Shown: positions 4,423 through 9,181 of the stretch, piece after piece | Position numbering within the stretch: position 1 is the first letter of the stretch | Layout: each line of letters begins with the position of its first letter | Assembly: GCA_040756715.1 (NCBI GenBank) | Contig: JBFLYE010000046.1 | Span: forward strand, 1-9,181 | From: JBFLYE01 sp040756715 [NCBI: bacterium] | GTDB taxonomy: Bacteria > UBA9089 > UBA9088 | Reading direction: 5' to 3' | Length of the DNA: 9,181 bases | Program-made: the position numbers and the translations under genes | The notes under the pieces: model-generated | The model's database searches: none | Told to the model about the DNA's origin: nothing | Seen by the model: only the letters and a program-made list of their open reading frames with translations

Positions 4423-5460
4423 GTGTTTTTTGTAAGCGTGTAGTTACAATATCAAAAGGAGGTGTCCTAATGATGGATGCAGGTAACAATGTAACTATGG
4501 AAGACTTTAAAAAGTATGAGGTTTTAGAGAAGCTGATTAGGAAAGAAATAAAGGGTTATCAAGCAGGTTCTTCATTGGGGTATTCAGGGGTTCACATATC
4601 AAGATTAAAGCAGAGTTTTAAGGGATGGATTCCTCTTAAACATCAATGGATTCCATCCATTCCTGTGAAATGGTGGCTTATTGCAATGATTGATGATGCA
4701 ACAAATGAGATTCCTTATGCAAGGTTCTTCTCTTCTGATAATATGTTTGCCAATATGGCTGTTATCAGAGGATTTATTGAAAGAAAGAGATTGTTTTCCG
4801 CCCTTTATGTAGACAAAGCCTCTCATTTTGAAACAACAAGACATGGGGGTCTCCATGTAAATGTTAGCCCTGAACAGGATGAGACCCAGATAGAGAGAGC
4901 CTTGAAGGAATTGGGGATTACAATCATACCTGCCAACTCACCCCAAGCTAAAGGAAGGATTGAGGTTAGATTTAGGCTCTTTCAGGATAGACTTATCAAG
5001 AAAATGGCCCTTCTTAAAATCAAGGATTATGATAGTGCCAATGAGTTTCTTCTCAATAACTTTCTGCCTTGGCACAATAAGAAATATGCCCTTTGTTGTC
5101 CTTCTAATTATCTGGTTTTGCCTTACGGGATTAACCTTGGTACTATATTCTGCAGAAAGATTGAAAGGATTGTTAAGAATGATAACACCATTTCTGTGCA
5201 AGGAGAGATTATTCAAATTCCACCAAACAAGACGAGGTTTTCCTTTGCTAAAGCTAAGGTAGATGTCTGTATCTTAGAAGACAATCGGATTATTGTTCTC
5301 TATAAAGGCTCTATTATCTGCGAAACTATGCTTTTAGGAAAGACCAAGGCTCAAAAGAAGGAAGAGGAGATAAAAGAGCTTTTAGAAAAAAGAGAATATG
5401 TGGAATATGAAATACAAAAAAACTAACATTTTATGTAGTAATTAAATATAACATTTGACG
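4418..5460 (+). mobile_element. Degenerate ISNCY / IS1202-like insertion sequence
   Basis: A transposase gene with an ISNCY-type integrase core is bounded by similar inverted ends: GTCAAGTGTT at 4418-4427 and AACATTTGAC at 5450-5459 (reverse complement GTCAAATGTT, 9 of 10). The right end carries two direct copies of a TAACATTT-NN-GTAGTAAT motif, a layout expected of transposase binding sites. No target-site duplication can be seen flanking these positions, so the boundaries are approximate or the ends have eroded. Its G/C-ending codons (CTT, AAG, GCC, GGG) differ from the neighbouring phage genes, in keeping with later arrival. Confidence 0.6.
4470..5426 (+). pseudogene. ISNCY-family (IS1202-like) transposase with internal deletion
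   Basis: The frame has a strong start (AAAGGAGGTG before ATG at 4470) and 318 codons; members of the family are usually about 430-470 residues. Residues 11-48 are the N-terminal helix-turn-helix (EDFKKYEVLEKLIRKEIKGY, then SLGYSGVHISRLK). It then jumps directly to WIPLKHQWIPSIPVKWWLIA and MIDDATNE of the integrase core. The second DNA-binding region, and with it the first catalytic Asp normally in a D-x4-H-x-W setting just before this point, are missing. The second Asp (LYVDKASHF, Asp115) and the Glu (KGRIEVRF, Glu165) remain, followed by the C-terminal domain. ATGGATTCC is repeated at 4625-4633 and 4646-4654 beside the junction, a possible deletion scar. Frame was kept, yet the enzyme should be inactive. 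A shorter functional subfamily is the less likely alternative. Confidence 0.8.
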
Positions 5461-5468
5461 TAGTAATA
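5424..5468 (+). repeat. Two direct repeats at the right end of the IS
   Basis: TAACATTTTATGTAGTAAT at 5424-5442 and TAACATTTGACGTAGTAAT at 5449-5467 are 25 bases apart and differ at three positions. The transposase stop codon is the first three bases of copy one. They are probably transposase binding sites of the IS terminus. Confidence 0.7.
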
Positions 5469-5638
5469 ACAGTATTTTTTTGGCTTGATTTTATTAGGGT
5501 TTGATTTTTTTGTTTGTCATCACTTTTCCACAGGCAAGGTAGAAAACTGAAAAGGATATTAAAAGATACTAACAGAATACCAACGGGAAAAAATTGAAAA
5601 AAATCGTCAAAAAAAAACAGACCCCCCTCTTACCCCTT

Positions 5639-5700
5639 AAAACTTTTGATTTTATTAGCCTTTTTGATACCTTCTCTTACAAACTTTTGATATTATTGAC
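5639..5700 (+). repeat. Two direct copies of an AAACTTTTGATWTTATT block, 41 bp apart
   Basis: AAAACTTTTGATTTTATT at 5639-5656 and AAACTTTTGATATTATTG at 5681-5698 are near-identical, each followed by a run of T. A third, weaker relative (CTTGATTTTATTAG) is at 5484-5497. They may be degenerate binding sites or simply duplicated AT-rich sequence. Confidence 0.45.
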
Positions 5701-5844
5701 TTTTTTTGGCTTAATCTTGCAATTCCCCTGATTTTTCAAGTTTTTCTGACTGAGGGATGTTTAGAGAGGCCTTTAATTTTTTCCTGAGGTCTTTTTATTT
5801 GTTTTTTCCGTAAGTTGTTGAGTATCAAGGAGTTATGCAGTTTA

Positions 5845-5872
5845 AGTTCCGATAATCTACATTATGTTAACT
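5845..5872 (+). other. dif-like XerC/XerD recombination site
   Basis: The 28-bp layout matches Xer sites: left (XerC) arm AGTTCCGATAA, 6-bp centre TCTACA, right (XerD) arm TTATGTTAACT. The right arm fits the well-conserved XerD half-site of bacterial dif sites essentially fully, and the left arm ends in the expected ATAA. This could be the host dif, the attP or att junction of an element that uses host XerCD, or a pdif-type module boundary. No xer gene is in the window, which fits use of host recombinases. Confidence 0.6.
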
Positions 5873-5886
5873 TGATGTTAACTTGA
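5865..5886 (+). repeat. Tandem 11-bp repeats overlapping the right arm of the dif-like site
   Basis: TGTTAACTTGA occurs twice head to tail (5865-5875 and 5876-5886), then a partial third copy (CTTAACCC). The first copy is part of the XerD arm, so a second partial XerD half-site sits one helical turn downstream. Confidence 0.8.
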
Positions 5887-5952
5887 CTTAACCCATTAAG
5901 TTTTAAAGGGTTATAAAATTTTTTGGTTTTAGGAACGTTCTGAAGAACATAT

Positions 5953-5974
5953 GGAGGGGGAGGGGGGGCAAGGG
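5953..5974 (+). other. G-run motif, possible G-quadruplex
   Basis: Runs of five, seven and three G, separated by A and CAA, can be read as four tracts of at least three G with loops of 1, 1 and 3 bases, meeting the usual G-quadruplex pattern. It is striking in a region so rich in A and T. It also includes GGGGAGGG, which fits the E. coli KOPS pattern GGGNAGGG but points away from the nearby dif-like site. Confidence 0.5.
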
Positions 5975-6074
5975 CAAACTTAAATCTCAATTTATATCCC
6001 CTTCTATCTACAAAATCTACAAAAGAGCCTTTAATCCTTAAAAGAGCTTTTGATTTGAGATTTTAATGTGTTTT

Positions 6075-6108
6075 GTCATTTTTTCAAGTTTCAGCTTGAA
6101 AAAATGAC
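6075..6108. repeat. Perfect 14-bp hairpin with 6-base loop
   Basis: GTCATTTTTTCAAG at 6075-6088 and its exact reverse complement at 6095-6108 enclose the loop TTTCAG. It could form a hairpin in RNA or single-stranded DNA or be a binding palindrome. Neither side has the T run of a standard terminator on the plus strand; on the minus strand it is followed by AAAACACATT. Function unknown. Confidence 0.8.
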
Positions 6109-6224
6109 CGTTATGGTCTAAGTCCCCTCGCCTTTTTGAGGATTTTTCAGCAATTTTACCTGTTATTACTTGTTTTCTCTCAAGAGTTAAACAGATTGCT
6201 TAAGCATATTTCCTGTCTTAAACC

Positions 6225-6356
6225 AGTCAACATTATGCTGGAAGGGGAGAGCCCGAAATGCGCCAGGCTTACCTCCGCACATTTTTTTACCGACTTCAAC
6301 GTAACCTTTCGTTGATGGCTGAAGCTGTTAGACTTTTTTATGGACGCTTCTAACAT
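6225..6356. other. GC-rich island with short open frames and inverted repeats (structured RNA or gene relic)
   Basis: This stretch is visibly richer in G and C than everything around it. It contains short inverted repeats (TCAACG/CGTTGA around 6296-6315, GTTAGA/TCTAAC around 6328-6353). Three short frames cross it: plus 6258-6353, 31 codons, with AGGGGAG eight bases before its ATG (MRQAYLRTFF, then YRLQRNLSLMAEAV); minus 6187-6282, 31 codons (MCGGKPGAFRALPFQHNVDW onward), open for another 16 codons upstream; and minus 6180-6356, 58 codons. None is recognised. The minus 31-codon frame looks most like a true protein tail. A relic of an inserted host or IS gene, a small RNA, or a tiny gene are all possible. 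Confidence 0.4.
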
Positions 6357-6428
6357 TTAACCCCTCACGTCTTTTTTATCACACAAAATTCTGTTTCTTC
6401 AGGGAGAAGTTTAAAATATTAAATATCT

Positions 6429-6478
6429 ATTTGTCAAGAAATTTTTTAACTCCTCCAAAAAATTTACAATTTGTCAAG
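6429..6478 (+). repeat. Paired ATTTGTCAAG repeats upstream of the terminase genes
   Basis: ATTTGTCAAG occurs at 6429-6438 and again at 6469-6478, exactly 40 bp apart (about four helical turns). The core TTTGTCAAG is also found at 4415-4423, in the leftward promoter -35. The arrangement suggests paired operator half-sites for a phage regulator. Confidence 0.5.
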
Positions 6479-6491
6479 GTATTTTTAAAGT
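6463..6491 (+). promoter_or_regulatory. Possible rightward promoter for the terminase genes
   Basis: TTTACA (6463-6468, 5 of 6 to the -35 consensus) is 17 bases from TAAAGT (6486-6491, 4 of 6). Transcription would begin about 46 bases before the small terminase start. One copy of the ATTTGTCAAG repeat lies within the spacer, so a protein bound there would block it. In such AT-rich sequence promoter matches are cheap. Confidence 0.3.
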
Positions 6492-6543
6492 ATTTTTTTA
6501 AAAAATATTTGATAAATTTTTGTTTATTAAATAAACTTTTATT

Positions 6544-7047
6544 ATGATAGAAAAAAAGTCATATGAAAGATATTTCTTTGAAAATGACCCATCAAAAGGT
6601 GGCAGACCAAGAAAACTTGACCCAGTCAAAGCTCTTAAGTTGCGCTTAGAGGGCTATAGCTATTCTGCAATAGGAAGAAAATTGGGAGTAGACCATTCAA
6701 CAGTAATATGTGCTCTTAAGAATTTTAAAAACCTTTTTCAAACTTTATCTGATGCAGAAATTTATGAAAGAATCAAGCCTTCTTGTCTATCAGCCTTAGA
6801 ACTAAAACTTGTGAATGCATTAGCTAATGACGAAAAGATTAACAAAGCATCCTACGGTCATATTGCTTTTGCCATCCGAGAAATAGCAAAACTGAATAAT
6901 TTGGCTAGAGGAAAACCTACAGAGATACAAGATATTACTCAAATTGAGAAAACTTTTAAAGAAATTAAAGAAGAAAAAGAAGAATTATTGAAAGAAATTA
7001 AGAAATTAGGGGAAATTGTAATTGATGGAGAACTTGTAGAAAAATGA
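6544..7047 (+). CDS. terS: Phage terminase small subunit
   Basis: The 167-residue protein has an N-terminal helix-turn-helix of the kind found in small terminases: GGRPRKLDPVKALKLRLEGY, then SYSAIGRKLGVDHSTVICALKNF (about residues 19-61). The middle and C-terminal parts are helical, with a lysine/glutamate-rich coiled coil (EKTFKEIKEEKEELLKEIKK) suited to oligomerisation. Small subunits recognise the packaging start on phage DNA and activate the large subunit. It overlaps the large subunit by 4 bases (ATGA), typical of terminase pairs. The start is ATG at 6544 with no clear Shine-Dalgarno after a very AT-rich leader, so initiation may be weak or leaderless-like. The assignment rests on the helix-turn-helix, size and neighbour; a stand-alone regulator is a less likely reading. 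Confidence 0.8.
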   Translation: MIEKKSYERYFFENDPSKGGRPRKLDPVKALKLRLEGYSYSAIGRKLGVDHSTVICALKNFKNLFQTLSDAEIYERIKPSCLSALELKLVNALANDEKINKASYGHIAFAIREIAKLNNLARGKPTEIQDITQIEKTFKEIKEEKEELLKEIKKLGEIVIDGELVEK

Positions 7048-8480
7048 CTACAGAAGAAAAAGAAGAAAGATTAGAAGAACTTAAAGAGCGTTTTAAAAAA
7101 CTTGAACAAAGAGAAGTTAAATTGCTGGAGGTAATAAAACTTTATCAACTAACCCATAAAAATGAATATTTTAAACCCCTTCCTTATCAGCAAAAAGTTA
7201 TTGATTTGCTTCATCAAAACAAAAAAACTATTGTTTTGGTGGGAGCAAATAAGATTGGAAAGACTACTTTAGCAACAAATATTATTGTCTCTTTTGTTCT
7301 AGGAACTCAAGGATGGGATAAAAAGCTTTCTATCTTTGAAGGAAAGCCAACAAGGGGAAGGATTATTGCCGTAGATTGGGAAAAGACTATCGGTGAAGTT
7401 ATTATCCCTGCTTTAAAAGAATGGCTTCCTAGAGGAACCTATACAACAAGAAAGAATAATATAGGGGTTGATACTTATTGGACTTTTAATAATGGCTCTA
7501 CAATTGAATTAATGACACACAGTCAGGATACAGTAGTTCACGAAGGTTGGAATGGAGATTGGGTATGGTCAGATGAGGTTTTGCCTCGAGATAAATATAT
7601 AGCAAATAAAAGGGGACTTGTTGCCAATAATGGGGTTTTTCTTATTACAATGACAGCTTTAAGCAATTCTAGCTGGGTATTAGACGAGTTAGTTTTAAAT
7701 GTTAAAGACCCTTCTATTGGTTGTATTACAAATATTTCTATTGAGGCAAATACTTATCTTTCTCAACAAGCAATACAAAACTTTATCAATGCTTGTTCTG
7801 ATGAAGAAAAAGAAGCAAGGATAAAGGGAGGATGGTTGGAACTTATTGGGCTTGTTTTAAAAGAATTTGAAAAAGATATTCATATTGTAAAATCTTTTGA
7901 AATTCCTCAAGATTGGATTGTAACGGCATTAATTGATTTACATCTTAATCTTCCTCAAGCAATTGGTTTTTATGCGGTTAATGAAAAAGACTGTCATTAT
8001 GTAATTGATGAAGTATGGAAAAATTTAAGCCCTGAAGAGATTGGGGGGAAAATAGTCGAATTGAAAGAGCAATATAAATGGAACTTAGATTATGCTTATA
8101 TTGACCCTTTAGCGAAAGGAGATAATCAATATGTTAAGAATAGAGTAAATATTGACGATAGTTTTACAATTATTGAAAGAGAATTAAGAAAAGGAGGTAT
8201 TATTTTAGATATTGCTTCAAAAGATAAAGATAGCGGAATTAGAAACTTAAAAAATTGGTTGAAAGGACCAAATAAAATGCCTTCTTTATATTTCTTTGAT
8301 AAGTGCCAAAGACATCTTTACGAAATTGTAAGATGGGTTTATGATAAAGATGGCAAACCTAAAAAAGAAAATGACCATTTTATGGAAAATCTATATCGTT
8401 ATACTCTTACTCCTCAACAAAGATATGTTGAAAGATTTGATTATAGTAAATTAAAATATATAAGACTAATATCTTCATAA
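7044..8480 (+). CDS. terL: Phage terminase large subunit (packaging ATPase-nuclease)
   Basis: The 478-residue protein has a coiled N-terminal segment (1-32), then the packaging ATPase: PLPYQQKVIDLL, Walker A GANKIGKTT (67-75, Lys73), Walker B WVWSDE (173-178, Asp177/Glu178) and the coupling motif ITMTALSNSSW (201-211). The C-terminal RNase H-fold nuclease follows VLKEFEKDIHIV, with likely metal ligands Asp298 (TALIDLH), Asp354 (YAYIDP) and Asp444 (DHFMENLYRY). Length is within the normal range. It pumps DNA into the prohead and cuts the concatemer at the end. The usual next gene, the portal, is missing: an unrelated gene fragment on the other strand begins 2 bases after the stop. The last residues may therefore have been altered by a rearrangement, although the three nuclease acids are kept and the enzyme looks intact. 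Confidence 0.93.
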   Translation: MTTEEKEERLEELKERFKKLEQREVKLLEVIKLYQLTHKNEYFKPLPYQQKVIDLLHQNKKTIVLVGANKIGKTTLATNIIVSFVLGTQGWDKKLSIFEGKPTRGRIIAVDWEKTIGEVIIPALKEWLPRGTYTTRKNNIGVDTYWTFNNGSTIELMTHSQDTVVHEGWNGDWVWSDEVLPRDKYIANKRGLVANNGVFLITMTALSNSSWVLDELVLNVKDPSIGCITNISIEANTYLSQQAIQNFINACSDEEKEARIKGGWLELIGLVLKEFEKDIHIVKSFEIPQDWIVTALIDLHLNLPQAIGFYAVNEKDCHYVIDEVWKNLSPEEIGGKIVELKEQYKWNLDYAYIDPLAKGDNQYVKNRVNIDDSFTIIERELRKGGIILDIASKDKDSGIRNLKNWLKGPNKMPSLYFFDKCQRHLYEIVRWVYDKDGKPKKENDHFMENLYRYTLTPQQRYVERFDYSKLKYIRLISS

Positions 8481-8482
8481 CT

Positions 8483-8983
8483 TTATTCTTGAAAAGTTTG
8501 TAAATAATATTGAATATATAGCTCTGCCGATTTTTGAGGCGATAAATTTTCCATAACATATTTTCTAGGATTGAAATTACTTAAGTTATCCCAAAATTCT
8601 TCAAATTTTTCTTTAAAATTTGAGTAAGTAAATCGCATTCCACATTCAGAAGAAAAATAAGGCGTAGAAGTGATTGGTATATCTCTATCAATTTGAAAAT
8701 ATGAGTGAATATCTATAATTCCTTTGCAATCCCAAGCTAATATAGGAACATTAGAAGCCATAGCAAAATTATACGCTAAACCTTGAGTTTCTGATTTTGA
8801 AAGAAAAAGCATACATTTACTTTTAGCAAGTAATTGTTTGTATTCATCTTCTTTATAGGTTCCGTATTTAATAACTTTATACGATAATTTTTTGCTTTCT
8901 ATAAAATTTTTAACAAAAGGGAATATATTTCTTTCTTGAGTATTTTCTTTATCATAAATTAACACATCTTTTGAAAATTGGCT
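8483..8983 (-). pseudogene. Glycosyltransferase C-terminal half (5'-truncated)
   Basis: The frame encodes the nucleotide-sugar-binding C-terminal domain of a GT-B glycosyltransferase: KDVLIYDKENTQERNIFPFV, then YGTYKEDEYKQLLAKSKCML, then FLSKSETQGLAYNFAMASNV followed by PILAWD, which carries the glutamate-rich motif of GT4-like enzymes, and CGMRFTYSNFKEKFEEFWDN. The N-terminal acceptor domain (normally about 150-200 residues) is absent. A GTG at 8963-8965 is the first possible start, but the family pattern (KDVLIYDK) already begins before it and an in-frame TAG stands at 8984-8986. I read it as a truncated gene whose upstream part was replaced by the hairpin and IS-like sequence at 8974-9040. 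Its stop is 2 bases from the terminase stop, convergent. Such enzymes occur both in host surface-polysaccharide clusters and as phage cargo. Confidence 0.75.
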
Positions 8984-9010
8984 CTAATACTAAATCTAAG
9001 GCCCAATTTT
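8974..9010. repeat. 8-bp inverted repeat at the glycosyltransferase truncation point
   Basis: AAAATTGG (8974-8981) and CCAATTTT (9003-9010) enclose 21 bases. The repeat begins right where recognisable glycosyltransferase sequence ends. The following minus-strand stretch (reverse complement of 9014-9036, including GGGAGTGCAAAATATGTAG and TGCCG) resembles an IS terminus. It may be the footprint of a small mobile element or a terminator of the upstream small ORF. Confidence 0.45.
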
Positions 9011-9042
9011 TTCGGCACTACATATTTTGCACTCCCAAAAAA

Positions 9043-9150
9043 TTACCTAATATTCTCTATTTTACTTAAAAAATCTTTTCTTATTACACCACGAGAAAGA
9101 AGAATGCCTAATATCTTTTGCACAAATGGAGAGACTTTCTTTAACTTCAT
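9043..9150 (-). CDS. Possible small protein or truncated gene start (35 residues)
   Basis: An ATG at 9148-9150 preceded by a good Shine-Dalgarno (AAAGGAGT) opens 35 codons: MKLKKVSPFVQKILGILLSR, then GVIRKDFLSKIENIR, ending in TAA at 9043. The peptide is basic with a helical, amphipathic look. I do not recognise it. The strong ribosome binding site suggests a real start, and the abrupt end before IS-like sequence suggests it may be the beginning of a gene cut off by the same rearrangement that truncated the glycosyltransferase. Confidence 0.45.
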   Translation of the reverse strand: MKLKKVSPFVQKILGILLSRGVIRKDFLSKIENIR

Positions 9151-9181
9151 ATTGTTTACTCCTTTAATCTCAATCTCACAT

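Larger units (their letters stand above)
5470..6543. other. About 1.07 kb without convincing genes: Xer-like site, repeats, hairpin and GC-rich island
   Basis: No frame longer than about 60 codons with a plausible start is seen on either strand. The first 370 bases are rich in poly-A/T runs and C runs and contain three loose copies of a TTGATTTTATTAG block. The middle (5845-5974) holds the dif-like site, tandem 11-mers and a G-run motif. After that come a perfect 14-bp hairpin, a weak CCTC/GAGG stem before ATTTTTC near 6125-6147, a GC-rich island, and an AT-rich promoter-like stretch before the terminase genes. Confidence 0.75.

Noticed and set aside
4605-4856. Minus-strand frame opposite the transposase
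   Set aside because: Antisense to the integrase core of the transposase; no motif or start signal.
4938-5262. Overlapping frames on both strands in the 3' half of the transposase
   Set aside because: Shadows of a frame with recognisable ISNCY motifs (KGRIEVRF and NDNTISVQG).
5957-5964. KOPS (FtsK-orienting) site next to the dif-like site
   Set aside because: The single GGGNAGGG match is a by-product of a long G run and points away from the dif-like site.
6125-6147. Intrinsic terminator (CCTC/GAGG then ATTTTTC)
   Set aside because: The stem is only four base pairs and no gene ends nearby.

Overview
The window reads as part of a temperate double-stranded DNA phage or, more likely, a damaged prophage in an AT-rich bacterium. 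The protein genes use A/T-ending codons almost throughout (AAA, ATA, AGA, GAA) and several have good Shine-Dalgarno sequences. No rRNA, tRNA or host marker gene is visible, so the host phylum cannot be named from this sequence.

Left part (1-4271, all on the minus strand, transcribed leftward) is a compact early operon with short gaps and 4-10 base overlaps. In order of transcription it holds a small helix-turn-helix protein, a conserved-looking 72-residue unknown, a RecB/Cas4-like PD-(D/E)XK nuclease, a 60-residue unknown, a RecT-family single-strand annealing protein, a 59-residue unknown (plus a possible 21-residue peptide), a RuvC-like Holliday junction resolvase, a membrane-anchored 3D-domain protein, and the start of a replication-initiator-like protein that runs off the left edge with a Lys-Asp repeat tract. 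The nuclease, annealing protein and resolvase together form a complete-looking phage homologous recombination set.

Middle part (4272-6543) is a control and recombination region broken by an insertion sequence. A near-consensus leftward promoter (TTGACA, 18 bases, TATACT) is followed by a leader of about 115 bases carrying two perfect inverted repeats of 13 and 18 bp that interleave (A-B-A'-B'), i.e. a potential pseudoknot or attenuator whose last stem runs into a short T run. Next is an ISNCY/IS1202-like transposase gene with an internal deletion that removed the first catalytic aspartate, so it is a dead element. About 1.1 kb of sequence without convincing genes follows. It holds a good match to a Xer dif site, flanking 11-bp tandem repeats, a run-of-G motif, a perfect 14-bp hairpin and an unusually GC-rich island. 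A second dif-like site lies inverted at 4031-4058, so the regulator, leader and dead IS sit between two inverted Xer-like sites.

Right part (6544-8480, plus strand) holds the small and large terminase subunits, overlapping by 4 bases. Instead of a portal gene, the next thing is the C-terminal half of a glycosyltransferase on the opposite strand, ending 2 bases from the terminase stop, then a hairpin, an IS-end-like stretch and a 35-codon ORF. This marks a rearrangement breakpoint, so the phage structural genes are missing here.

The best leads are the interleaved-repeat leader, the pair of inverted dif-like sites, and the GC-rich island at 6225-6356.
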